Below, piece by piece: positions 43,293 to 53,185 of a stretch of 64,000 nucleotides of DNA (position 1 is the stretch's first letter; the number at the start of each line of letters is the position of its first letter). The translations under genes were made by a program, and so were the position numbers. The notes below the pieces were generated by a model that was not told where the DNA came from, did not search any database, and saw nothing but the letters and a program-made list of their open reading frames with translations. The stretch is from Pseudoxanthomonas koreensis_A (GTDB taxonomy: Bacteria > Pseudomonadota > Gammaproteobacteria > Xanthomonadales > Xanthomonadaceae). Location of the stretch: contig NZ_CP169056.1 of the NCBI RefSeq assembly GCF_041890415.1, positions 372,001 through 436,000 of the forward strand, given 5' to 3'.

Positions 43293-44863
43293 GAAGGATT
43301 CGCAAGGTCGTCATCGCCGGTGGTGGCACCGCAGGCTGGGTTGCTGCGTATGCGCTGGCCCACCAGTTCCGCGACCTGCTGGACATCACCCTGATCGAGT
43401 CGAAGGACATCGGGACGGTGGGCGTGGGCGAGTCCACGATCCCCACCATCCGCACGTTCCACCGGCTACTGCAGATCGATGAACAGGAGTTCATGAGCGC
43501 CACGGCGGCCACGTTCAAGCTCTCGATCTCGTTCGAGAACTGGAAGTGCAAGGGTGACCGTTATTTCCATCCGTTCGGTACCACCGGGCTGAACACCTGG
43601 GCCACGCACTTCCACCACTTCTGGCTGGACGGGCTGCGCCGCGACATGCAGCACGAGCTGGGCGACTTCTGCCTGGAAACCCGCGCCTCGCGCGAGGACA
43701 AGTTCGCGCTGTTCGACCGCGACACCACCACCCAGAGCTGGTCCACCCGCTGGGTCGGCATGCCCGGCGCCGCGCAGCGGCCGGAGGTGAGCTATGCCTA
43801 CCACTTCGATGCGGCGTTGTACGCCACCTACATGCGCGGCAAGTGCGAGAAGCTGGGACTGACCCGGATCGAGGGCACGATCAAGGAAGTGCGGCAGAAT
43901 CCGGAGAGCGGTTACCTCACCTCGCTGGTGCTGGAAGACGGCCAGGTGATCGAGGGTGACCTGTTCCTGGACTGCACCGGCGTGCGCGCGGTGCTTGGCG
44001 AGCAGACCCTGCAGACCGGGTTCGAGGATTGGGGCCAATGGCTGCGCTGTGACCGCGCCGTGGCCCTGCAGGCCGAATCGGTGGCCCCGCCGGTGCCGTA
44101 CACCCGCGCCATCGCCCACGAGGCAGGCTGGCGCTGGCAGATCCCGTTGCAGCATCGCATCGGCTCGGGCCTGGTGTACTGCAGCCGCTTCATGTCCGAC
44201 GACGAAGCCATGGCCAAGCTGCTCGAGCAGGTCAACGCGCCCAGCATCAAGGCACCGTGGCAGGTGCCGTTCAGCACCGGCCGGCGCAGGAAGGCGTGGA
44301 ACAAGAACGTGGTCTGCATCGGCCTGTCGGCCGGCTTCATCGAGCCGCTGGAATCGACCAGCATCCACCTGACCCTGAGCTCGGTGGCGCGCCTGCTGCA
44401 GCTGTTCCCGGTGGACGGCATCAGCCCGGCGCTGGTCGACCATTACAACGAGATCAGCCGCCAGGAAATGGAGACGGTGCGCGACTTCATCATCCTGCAC
44501 TACCACCTCAACCAGCGCGACGAGCCGCTGTGGCGCGAGATGCAGGAGATGGAACTGCCGGAGAAGCTGGCCCGGCGCATCGCCCAGTTCCGCCAGCGCG
44601 GCCATGCCTGGCAGGGCGAGGACGAACTGTTCCGGCTCGATTCGTGGACCCACTGCATGGTGGGCCAGGGCGTGATGCCCGAGCAGCACCACCCGTTGAC
44701 GCGTGCGATGTCCGATCAGGAGCTCAAGGATACGTTCGACCACATCCGCAAGCCGCTGGTCCAGGCGGTGGCGCAGATGCCTTCGCACGTGGACTTCCTC
44801 AACAGCTACTGCAAGGCACCGCAGTCGGTGTGGAACTTCCGCGGCCCGTCGATGGTGGGCTGA
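43277..44863 (+). CDS. Flavin-dependent tryptophan halogenase family protein 2
   Basis: 528 residues, a paralogue of halogenase 1 with similar sequence along its full length except the C terminus. It keeps GGGTAG (15-20), Lys81 (TFKLSISFENW), the complete GWRWQIP motif (284-290) and Glu359 (EPLESTSIH). It therefore looks catalytically competent. TTG 43277 is the only start near the ribosome binding site. Related xanthomonad enzymes act on indoles with bromide preference, but the native substrate beside TonB receptors is unknown. It ends WNFRGPSMVG. Confidence 0.93.
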   Translation: MATENGRIRKVVIAGGGTAGWVAAYALAHQFRDLLDITLIESKDIGTVGVGESTIPTIRTFHRLLQIDEQEFMSATAATFKLSISFENWKCKGDRYFHPFGTTGLNTWATHFHHFWLDGLRRDMQHELGDFCLETRASREDKFALFDRDTTTQSWSTRWVGMPGAAQRPEVSYAYHFDAALYATYMRGKCEKLGLTRIEGTIKEVRQNPESGYLTSLVLEDGQVIEGDLFLDCTGVRAVLGEQTLQTGFEDWGQWLRCDRAVALQAESVAPPVPYTRAIAHEAGWRWQIPLQHRIGSGLVYCSRFMSDDEAMAKLLEQVNAPSIKAPWQVPFSTGRRRKAWNKNVVCIGLSAGFIEPLESTSIHLTLSSVARLLQLFPVDGISPALVDHYNEISRQEMETVRDFIILHYHLNQRDEPLWREMQEMELPEKLARRIAQFRQRGHAWQGEDELFRLDSWTHCMVGQGVMPEQHHPLTRAMSDQELKDTFDHIRKPLVQAVAQMPSHVDFLNSYCKAPQSVWNFRGPSMVG

Positions 44864-44877
44864 GCGGGCGTGCGTGC

Positions 44878-44944
44878 ATGATCCTGGGTTCGATCCCGGA
44901 CCTGCGCATCCAGCGGCGCTCCCTCGGCAACGAGGGAGCACCGG
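44878..44944 (+). pseudogene. Truncated DUF6445 gene (duplication remnant)
   Basis: Begins MILGSIPDLRIQRRSLGNEG, matching the first ~22 codons of the DUF6445 gene at 42296, then switches to unrelated proline/glycine-rich sequence and stops at 45009 inside ettA's tail. The rest of the gene has been deleted. With the ettA scar at 43043 it shows that halogenase and DUF6445 were once duplicated as a unit. Confidence 0.85.
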
Positions 44945-44963
44945 GCCCGGGGCCGGCCTGCGT

Positions 44964-44986
44964 GCCCGGGTGCGCTGCACCCGGGC
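44964..44986 (-). terminator. Hairpin downstream of ettA
   Basis: GCCCGGGTGC (44964-44973) pairs with GCACCCGGGC (44977-44986). It lies just past the ettA stop and has a diverged copy at 43043-43067. A U-tract is lacking on either strand, so it may be a weak terminator. Confidence 0.5.
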
Positions 44987-44992
44987 GTGGCC

Positions 44993-46657
<1,665 letters not shown>

Positions 46658-46797
46658 GCCGGCTCCTGGTGCGCGTCCAGCCCGGTCCGCAGGGCGGACA
46701 GGGCCGGGGGGAGGGAAAACGGGGATTATAGCGGGGATCGCCCCGCGGCCCGGCCCGGCTGCGGGCCGCGCCGGCGGCGCCCCGGGCGGCGGCGGCT

Positions 46798-46803
46798 TAC
46801 AAT
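46798..46803 (+). promoter_or_regulatory. Possible -10 hexamer for glyA
   Basis: TACAAT within TTACAATTG, 43 bases before the glyA start, in a very GC-rich spacer between divergent ettA and glyA. No convincing -35. Confidence 0.4.
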
Positions 46804-46845
46804 TGCCGGCTTCCCGCCCTTTCCCTCGCCTCCCTGGAGCTGCCC

Positions 46846-48099
46846 ATGTACTCCCGCGACGTCCGCCTTGAAACCTACGACCCCGAACTGGCCAAGGCCA
46901 TGGCCGACGAGTGCCGCCGCCAGGAGGACCACGTCGAGCTGATCGCCAGCGAGAACTACGCCAGCCCGGCGGTGATGGAGGCCCAGGGCAGCCAGCTGAC
47001 GAACAAGTACGCCGAAGGCTATCCGCGCAAGCGCTACTACGGCGGCTGTGAATACGTCGACATCGCCGAGCAGCTGGCGATCGACCGGCTCAAGCAGCTG
47101 TTCGGCGCCACCTACGCCAACGTGCAGCCGCACAGCGGCTCGCAGGCCAACCAGGCCGTGTACTTCGCGCTGCTGCAGCCGGGCGACACCATCCTGGGCA
47201 TGTCGCTGGCCCACGGCGGCCACCTGACCCACGGCGCCAAGGTCAACGCCTCCGGCAAGATCTTCAACGCCATCCAGTACGGCGTGGACGACCAGGGCCT
47301 GCTGGACTACGACGAGATCGAGCGGCTGGCGCTGGAGCACAAGCCGAAGATGATCGTGGCCGGCTTCTCGGCCTATTCGCGGGTGATGGACTGGGGCCGC
47401 TTCCGCGCCATCGCCGACAAGGTCGGCGCATACCTTTTCGTGGACATGGCGCACGTGGCCGGCCTGGTGGCCGCCGGCGTGTACCCCAACCCCCTGCCGC
47501 ATGCGCACGTGGTCACCTCCACCACCCACAAGACCCTGCGCGGCCCGCGTGGCGGCATCATCCTGGCGCTGGATGCGGGCGAGGAGCTGGAGAAGAAGCT
47601 GCAGTCGGTGGTCTTCCCCGGCATCCAGGGCGGCCCGCTGATGCACGTGATCGCGGCCAAGGCGGTGGCCTTCAAGGAAGCGCTGGAGCCGGGATTCAAG
47701 GCCTACCAGGAGCAGGTCGTGAAGAACGCCCGGGCGATGGCCAGGACCCTGGTCGCCCGCGGCTACAAGATCGTCTCCGGCGGCACCGACAACCACCTCA
47801 TGCTGGTGGACATGATCGGCAAGGACGTCTCCGGCAAGGATGCGGAAGCGGCGCTGGGCAAGGCCCACATCACGGTCAACAAGAACTCGGTGCCCAATGA
47901 CCCGCGTTCGCCGTTCGTCACTTCGGGCCTGCGCCTGGGCACGCCGGCGGTGACCACCCGCGGCTATGGCGAACAGGACTGCGTGGACCTGGCCAACTGG
48001 ATCGCCGACGTGCTGGATGCGCCCAACGATGCGGGCGTGATCGCCACGGTGCGGGACAAGGTCACCGCGCAGTGCCGGAAGTATCCGGTCTACGGGTGA
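46846..48099 (+). CDS. glyA: Serine hydroxymethyltransferase
   Basis: PLP enzyme that converts serine and tetrahydrofolate to glycine and 5,10-methylene-tetrahydrofolate, the main one-carbon source. The 417-residue protein has the PLP lysine Lys229 in VTSTTHKTLRGPRGG, ELIASENYAS (31-40) and the HSGSQAN region (96-102). A GGAG ribosome binding site lies 8 bases upstream. The neighbour nrdR follows in the same direction, and order glyA-nrdR-ribD is common in proteobacteria. Confidence 0.98.
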   Translation: MYSRDVRLETYDPELAKAMADECRRQEDHVELIASENYASPAVMEAQGSQLTNKYAEGYPRKRYYGGCEYVDIAEQLAIDRLKQLFGATYANVQPHSGSQANQAVYFALLQPGDTILGMSLAHGGHLTHGAKVNASGKIFNAIQYGVDDQGLLDYDEIERLALEHKPKMIVAGFSAYSRVMDWGRFRAIADKVGAYLFVDMAHVAGLVAAGVYPNPLPHAHVVTSTTHKTLRGPRGGIILALDAGEELEKKLQSVVFPGIQGGPLMHVIAAKAVAFKEALEPGFKAYQEQVVKNARAMARTLVARGYKIVSGGTDNHLMLVDMIGKDVSGKDAEAALGKAHITVNKNSVPNDPRSPFVTSGLRLGTPAVTTRGYGEQDCVDLANWIADVLDAPNDAGVIATVRDKVTAQCRKYPVYG

Positions 48100-48209
48100 A
48101 CCATCCAGGCGCGGCGGTACCCGCCGCCGCGACCGGCCCGGCTGCGCGCCGCGGCCGCGCGTGGCAGGCTTGGGCGGCCGCCGTCGCCCGCTGACTCCGG
48201 AACGCCGTC

Positions 48210-48734
48210 ATGCATTGTCCTTACTGCCAGCACACCGACACCCGGGTGATCGACTCCCGGGTGTCCGAGGATGGCGCCACCATCCGCCGCCGTCGCGCCT
48301 GCGAGGCCTGCGGCGAGCGCTTCAGCACCCTGGAGACGGTGGAGCTGAAGTTGCCGGCCATCGTCAAGAGCGACGGGCGCCGCGAGCAGTTCGACGCCAA
48401 GAAGCTGCGGCTGGGCTTCGACCGCGCGCTGCAGAAGCGGCCGGTGTCGGAGGAGCGGATCGAGGCGGCGGTGCGCGCGGTGGTGCACGCGGTGCGCATG
48501 AGCGGCGAGCGCGAACTGCCCTCGCGTCGGATCGGCGAGTTCGTGATGGACGAGTTGCGCCAGCTCGACCACGTTGCCTATGTGCGCTTCGCCTCGGTCT
48601 ACCGCAGTTTCGAGGACGTGGCCGATTTCCGCGAGGAGATCGAAAAGCTCGAGCGCGACCTGCCTGCCGGCAGCGCCCAGCTCCCGTTGCTCGAGGACGG
48701 CAGCCCGGCGCCGGTGCGGGCGAAGAAGCGCTGA
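48210..48734 (+). CDS. nrdR: Transcriptional repressor NrdR
   Basis: Represses ribonucleotide reductase genes when dATP is high. The 174-residue protein has the N-terminal zinc ribbon (MHCPYCQHTDTRVIDSR, CEACGERFSTLE) with four cysteines and an ATP-cone domain (about 48-140, VVKSDGRREQF-type then VAYVRFASVYRSFEDV). Slightly longer than E. coli NrdR (149) at the C-terminal end. It lies between glyA and ribD. Confidence 0.97.
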   Translation: MHCPYCQHTDTRVIDSRVSEDGATIRRRRACEACGERFSTLETVELKLPAIVKSDGRREQFDAKKLRLGFDRALQKRPVSEERIEAAVRAVVHAVRMSGERELPSRRIGEFVMDELRQLDHVAYVRFASVYRSFEDVADFREEIEKLERDLPAGSAQLPLLEDGSPAPVRAKKR

Positions 48735-48788
48735 GCACACCGCGCCGCATCGCTGGCCGCTGGCCACGGTCTTTGTCAGACTCCGCCG

Positions 48789-49874
48789 ATGATGCCGTTT
48801 GACGCCACCGACCACGCCCTGATGGCGCGGGCCCTGCGCCTGGCCGAGCGCGGCCTGTACAGCGCCCGCCCCAACCCGATGGTGGGCTGCGTGATCGCCC
48901 ATGGCGGCGAGGTGGTGGGCGAGGGATGGCACCCGCGCACCGGCGAGCCGCATGCCGAGGCCTTCGCCCTGCGCCAGGCGGGCGAGCGCGCACGCGGTGC
49001 CACCGCATACGTCACCCTGGAGCCGTGTGCCCATCACGGCCGCACCCCGCCATGTGCCGATGCACTGGCCGAAGCCGGCGTGGCCCGCGTGGTGGCGGCC
49101 ATGCGCGATCCGTTCCCGCCGGTGGACGGGGCCGGGTTCGCACGGCTGCAGGCGGCGGGCATCGCGGTGGCGGCCGGACTGATGGAGGCGCAGGCGCGCG
49201 AACTCAACCGCGGCTATCTTGCGCGCGTCACCCGCGGCCGGCCGTGGGTGCGGATCAAGCTGGCCGCAAGCCTTGATGGCCGCACCGCAATGGCCAGCGG
49301 CGAATCCAAGTGGATCACCGGCGAGCCGGCCCGCGCCGACGTGCAGCGCTGGCGCGCGCGCAGCGGGGCGATCCTCACCGGTGCCGATACGGTGCTGGCC
49401 GATGATCCGGCGCTTACCGTGCGCCTTGGCGATGCCACGCCGTTCCAGCCGCCGTTGCGGGTGGTGGTGGACAGTGGCCTGCGCAGCCTGGCTGCCGCAC
49501 GCGTCCGCGATGGCGTTGCGCCGACCCTGTACCTGCACGGTCCCGACGCGGTCGTGCCGTCGGGGTTGCAGGCCGAGTTCGTGGCATTGCCGCTGCGTGA
49601 TGGGCGCACTGCCCTGGATGCTGCGTTGCAGTTGCTCGGTGCGCGCGGCATCAACGAGGTCCAGGTCGAAGCCGGCCCTGCGTTGTGTGGCGCATTGCTG
49701 CACGCCGGGCTGGTCGATGAACTTCTGCTCTACCAGGCGCCGGTGCTGCTGGGCGATCGCGCCCGCCCGCTGCTGGCCGGCCTGGGCATCGACAACATGG
49801 CCGCGCGCCTGCCGCTGCGGCTGATCGACGATGCGGTGGTGGGCACGGACCGGCGCCTGCTGCTGCGGCCATAA
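48789..49874 (+). CDS. ribD: Riboflavin biosynthesis bifunctional deaminase-reductase RibD
   Basis: Performs deamination and side-chain reduction of the GTP-derived pyrimidine. The 361-residue protein has the deaminase zinc site His55-x-Glu57 and PCAHHGRTPPC (79-89, Cys80 and Cys89) and a C-terminal reductase (about 145-361; RIKLAASLDGRTA, GSKWITG-type). A second ATG at 48792 is also possible. It lies 2.7 kb from the ribE operon, separated by the repeat array and the Ax21-like gene, so the usual ribD-ribE linkage is broken. Confidence 0.96.
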   Translation: MMPFDATDHALMARALRLAERGLYSARPNPMVGCVIAHGGEVVGEGWHPRTGEPHAEAFALRQAGERARGATAYVTLEPCAHHGRTPPCADALAEAGVARVVAAMRDPFPPVDGAGFARLQAAGIAVAAGLMEAQARELNRGYLARVTRGRPWVRIKLAASLDGRTAMASGESKWITGEPARADVQRWRARSGAILTGADTVLADDPALTVRLGDATPFQPPLRVVVDSGLRSLAAARVRDGVAPTLYLHGPDAVVPSGLQAEFVALPLRDGRTALDAALQLLGARGINEVQVEAGPALCGALLHAGLVDELLLYQAPVLLGDRARPLLAGLGIDNMAARLPLRLIDDAVVGTDRRLLLRP

Positions 49875-49978
49875 GGCGCCGGAGAAAATCGGGTTTGCCT
49901 GACTGCCTGGAGCGGGGCGAGCCGGATGCAATGCTGCCCAGGGAAGCTGCAGGGCGGGAGGGTCTGTCGCGGCGGTGC

Positions 49979-50066
49979 GGTGCGATGCCTGCTGCCGCTC
50001 ATGTCCCCCGGCTGCGGCCTGCGGCCGAAGCCTCCTCCTTGACTTCCCGTCAGCAGGCATCGCACC
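49979..50066 (-). ncRNA. Second structured repeat family, copy 2 (inverted)
   Basis: Same 16-bp arms as copy 1 (GGTGCGATGCCTGCTG, 49979-49994, and its complement 50051-50066), in inverted orientation. The core differs at few positions; one change places a mismatch in the inner hairpin. Confidence 0.5.
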
Positions 50067-50095
50067 ACACCGTCCAACGTTCATCGGCCGCCGCA

Positions 50096-50855
50096 TGCAG
50101 GAGCCGGCCTCGCCGGCGACCGGGCTGCATACCGCGGTCGCCGGCAAGACCGGCTCCTACAACAAGAGGCGACGATGCGCTTCGGCCGCCGCACAAGGCA
50201 GGCATTGCATCACTCCGTATCACGTTCATCGGCCGCCACATGTAGGAGCCGGCCTTGCCGGCGACCGCGGTATGCAGCCCGGTCGCCGGCAAAGCCGGCT
50301 CCCACAAGGTGCATCCATGCTCCGCGCGAATGGCCGGGGCACCCTCGCCGGTAATAACGTCCGGCTTCGGCTTTTCCATGGGACAGCCAGGGTTTGTCGC
50401 GGCATCGCACCACACCGTGTCACGAGCATTGGCCTCCACATGTAGGAGCCGGTCTTGCCGGCGACCGGGCTGCGGGTCGCGGTCGCCGGCAAGACCGGCT
50501 CCTACAACAAGAGGCGACGATGCGCTTCGGCCGCCGCACAAGGCAGGTATTGCATCACTCCGTATCACGTTCATCGTCCGCCACATGTAGGAGCCGGCCT
50601 TGCCGGCGACCGCGGTATGCAGCCCGGTCGCCGGCAAAGCCGGCTCCCACAAGGTGCATCCATGCTCCGCGCGAATGGCCGGGGCACCCTCGCCGGTAAT
50701 AACGTCCGGCTTCGGCTTTTCCATGGGACAGCCAGGGTTTGTCGCGGCATCGCACCACACCGTGTCACGATCATCGGCCGCCGCATGCAGGAGCCGGCCT
50801 TGCCGGCGACCGGGCTGCGGGTCGCGGTCGCCGGCAAGACCGGCTCCTACAAGGG
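50096..50855. repeat. REP array with a ~270-bp unit duplicated at 345-bp period
   Basis: Inverted REP pairs alternate: forward from about 50096, 50243, 50443, 50588 and 50787; inverted ending near 50163, 50311, 50508, 50656 and 50852. The unit begins CAACAAGAGGCGACGATGCG and ends ACCACACCGTGTCACGA; copies 50159-50428 and 50504-50773 are almost identical, implying recent duplication by recombination. Confidence 0.85.
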
Positions 50856-50962
50856 CGCCACGCCCATCGTTGCCGCGCGAAAGGCCGGGGCACCCTCGCC
50901 GGTCGTAGCGCCCGGCTTCGGCTTTTCCATAGGCCGCCAGCCAGATCCAAAGCGATTTGGCG

Positions 50963-51044
50963 TGTGGTGTGCTGACGGGAAGTAAAGGAGGAGGTCCTGG
51001 CCCGCAGGGCCGGGGCCGGGGGACATGAGCGGCAGCACACCACA
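50963..51044 (+). ncRNA. Second structured repeat family, copy 3
   Basis: Outer stem TGTGGTGTGCTG (50963-50974) with CAGCACACCACA (51033-51044). The arm sequence differs from copies 1 and 2 but pairing is kept. The inner hairpin GGTCCTGGCCC-GCA-GGGCCGGGGCC (50993-51017) is also changed on both sides and stays paired through two G-U wobbles. The core ACGGGAAGT and GGGGGACATGAGCGG is conserved. Confidence 0.5.
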
Positions 51045-51065
51045 TGCCGAAGCGCCGCAGCCCTG

Positions 51066-51318
<253 letters not shown>

Positions 51319-51331
51319 CCCGGGCGGGAGC

Positions 51332-51364
51332 CCAAAAGCAGACGGGCCCTTGCGGGCCCGTCGT
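51332..51364 (-). terminator. Terminator of the Ax21-like gene
   Basis: GACGGGCCC (51341-51349) pairs with GGGCCCGTC (51354-51362). On the minus strand it is followed by TGCTTTTGGG, 24 bases after the stop at 51386. Confidence 0.8.
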
Positions 51365-51385
51365 GGTCTTGCAGTGTTGCCCGGA

Positions 51386-51991
51386 TCAGAAGCTGGCGCG
51401 CACGCCCACACGGTAGAAGTTGCTGTCCTCGATCACTTCGACCTCGCCAACCAGGCCCCAGTTGCGGGTGAAGCTGACCTGGCCGCCGAGGACGCCGACG
51501 AAGCTGCCGTCCACGTCGCTGCCGTCGATGTAGCCGGCCTTGGTCCACAGCTCGGTGCGCGGCGAGGGCTTGCCACGCAGGCCAACCGTCGCGCGGCCGG
51601 CATTGATGTCATCGGAGGCCGAACCACTGCCACCGGCGCCAGTCACGCGGGCCTTGGCTTCCAGGCGCAACCAGGCCAGGTCGGCGGTGAAGTCCAGGCG
51701 GTCCGAGAACTCCTGGTGGTAGCCGATGCCGAACTCCGGCTGCGACTGCTCGTACTTCACCCGGGTGGTGCCCAGGCCGAAGCTTTCCGAGACGCGCGAA
51801 TAGCCGGCAAACAGGTTGACCTGCTGGCCGATCAGGAACGAACCGCGCAGGTAGCCGCCATCGGGGTCGGCGATGCCGTCGACCTCGACCTGGGTCCAGC
51901 CGGCTTCGACGTAGTTGTAGCTCAGGCCTTCGGCGGCATTTGCCGAAAGCGGAAGGGCGGCCAGCAGGGCCGCCGCAATCAGGGTACGCAT
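51386..51991 (-). CDS. Ax21-like outer-membrane beta-barrel protein
   Basis: 201 residues with a signal peptide (MRTLIAAALLAALPLSANA, cleavage near 19-20) followed by AEGLSYNYVEAGW. Alternating strands and the final FYRVGVRASF (terminal Phe) predict an 8-strand outer-membrane barrel. Length, N terminus and strand pattern (LSYNYVEAG; NWGLVGEVE near the end) resemble the Ax21/Omp194 family of xanthomonads, once linked to quorum and immune signalling and later shown to be an outer-membrane protein. No function can be read directly. Divergent from the riboflavin operon. Confidence 0.75.
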   Translation of the reverse strand: MRTLIAAALLAALPLSANAAEGLSYNYVEAGWTQVEVDGIADPDGGYLRGSFLIGQQVNLFAGYSRVSESFGLGTTRVKYEQSQPEFGIGYHQEFSDRLDFTADLAWLRLEAKARVTGAGGSGSASDDINAGRATVGLRGKPSPRTELWTKAGYIDGSDVDGSFVGVLGGQVSFTRNWGLVGEVEVIEDSNFYRVGVRASF

Positions 51992-52115
51992 TGGGGGTCA
52001 ATCTCCGTATTGAGTCTGTATCACCGTCCCGTGGCGGGACGGTCGCGGCCAAACCGTGACCGGGCGCGGATTTTAACATCTTCTTCATGTTTCGGGGCCA
52101 GTACAGGCCCGGTGC

Positions 52116-52121
52116 TAGAAT
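52116..52121 (+). promoter_or_regulatory. Probable -10 hexamer of the ribE operon
   Basis: TAGAAT, 40 bases before the first conserved part of the FMN riboswitch. No strong -35. Confidence 0.4.
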
Positions 52122-52160
52122 GCGCGCGGCCGGTTCGCCGGCCATGCAAACCCACAGAAA

Positions 52161-52381
52161 CGTCTTCAGGGCGGGGTGGAATTCCCCACCGGCGGTAGGC
52201 GTCGCATCCGGCACGGCCGGCGCGATGCGAGCCCGCGAGCGCTTCCGATGGCGGCACCGGTCCTGCACCGGCGCCGCACCCGGAAGGTCAGCAGATCCGG
52301 TCCGATGCCGGAGCCGACGGTTGTGGCGCAGCGTTCGCCCTGGCGGATGCGGTGCCCCAGAGTCCGGATGAAAGAAGACGC
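52161..52381 (+). promoter_or_regulatory. FMN riboswitch (RFN element)
   Basis: Shows the conserved RFN segments in order: CTTCAGGGCGGGGTG and CCCCACCGGCGGTA at the 5' end, AGCCCGCGAGCG, a variable loop, GGTCAGCAGATCCGGT, GAGCCGACGGTT and AGTCCGGATGAAAGAAG at the 3' end, which closes with CGTCTTC. It lies about 180 bases before ribE and should switch off expression when FMN is abundant. A hairpin CGTCC/GGACG followed by TTTTT (52404-52430) is a likely terminator in the expression platform. Confidence 0.95.
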
Positions 52382-52403
52382 CGTCGCCCGGCCCGATGCC
52401 GGG

Positions 52404-52430
52404 CGTCCGCGCGTGTCCCGGGACGTTTTT
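52404..52430 (+). terminator. Riboswitch expression-platform terminator (candidate)
   Basis: CGTCC (52404-52408) and GGACG (52421-52425) then TTTTT. An upstream alternative hairpin, GCCCGGC/GCCGGGC (52386-52404), overlaps its left arm and could act as antiterminator or anti-antiterminator. Confidence 0.5.
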
Positions 52431-52558
52431 CGCCACCTTGCGGGAAACGTGATGCTTCCAGCCCCAAGCCCGTCTGCATTCCCTCCATCCACGCCCGTGC
52501 GCGGCACCGGCGCGCGCCACGCCTGCATCGGCCGTGCGCGGCCGCGGAGGGCGCGCTG

Positions 52559-53185
52559 ATGTTCACCGGCATCATCGAAGGCGTCGGCCGCCTGGCCGCG
52601 CGCGAGCATCGCGGCGGCGATGTCCGCTTCACCTTCGCCACCGGCACGCTGCCCTGGCTGCACGCGGGCGATGCCGACGTGCGCCTGGGCGAGAGCATCG
52701 CGGTCAACGGGGTGTGCCTGACCGTGGTCGGGTTCGACGCCGACGGCTTCCAGGCCGATGCCTCCACCGAGACCCTGGCCCTGACCACGCTCGGGGACCT
52801 GCCGGTCGACGCCGCGCTCAACCTGGAGCGCGCGATGCGGCCCAGTGACCGCCTTGGCGGCCACCTGGTCAGCGGCCACGTCGATGGCATCGGCCGGGTC
52901 CTGTCGGTGCATGCGGATGCGCGCGCGCAACGCTGGCGCTTCGCCGCGCCGGCCACACTGCTGAAATACATCGCGAAGAAAGGCTCGATCTGCGTGGACG
53001 GGGTCAGCCTTACCGTCAACGACGTCGATGCCGACGGCTTCGAGGTCGCGTTGATCCCGCACACCGTGGCCAATACGCGCTTTGCGCAAACCGTGGCGGG
53101 TGACGCGGTGAACCTGGAGATCGACCTGGTGGCGCGCTACGTGGAGCGGCTGCTGGGTGCACGCGAGGCGGAGGCCGGCACATGA
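52559..53185 (+). CDS. ribE: Riboflavin synthase (alpha chain)
   Basis: Dismutates two lumazines to riboflavin. The 208-residue protein has the duplicated lumazine-binding fold: MFTGIIEGVG and GESIAVNGVCLTVV in the first half, RLGGHLVSGHVDG (98-110) and KGSICVDGVSLTVN in the second. ATG 52559 begins the family motif. It is the first gene under the FMN riboswitch and overlaps ribBX by ATGA. Confidence 0.97.
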   Translation: MFTGIIEGVGRLAAREHRGGDVRFTFATGTLPWLHAGDADVRLGESIAVNGVCLTVVGFDADGFQADASTETLALTTLGDLPVDAALNLERAMRPSDRLGGHLVSGHVDGIGRVLSVHADARAQRWRFAAPATLLKYIAKKGSICVDGVSLTVNDVDADGFEVALIPHTVANTRFAQTVAGDAVNLEIDLVARYVERLLGAREAEAGT

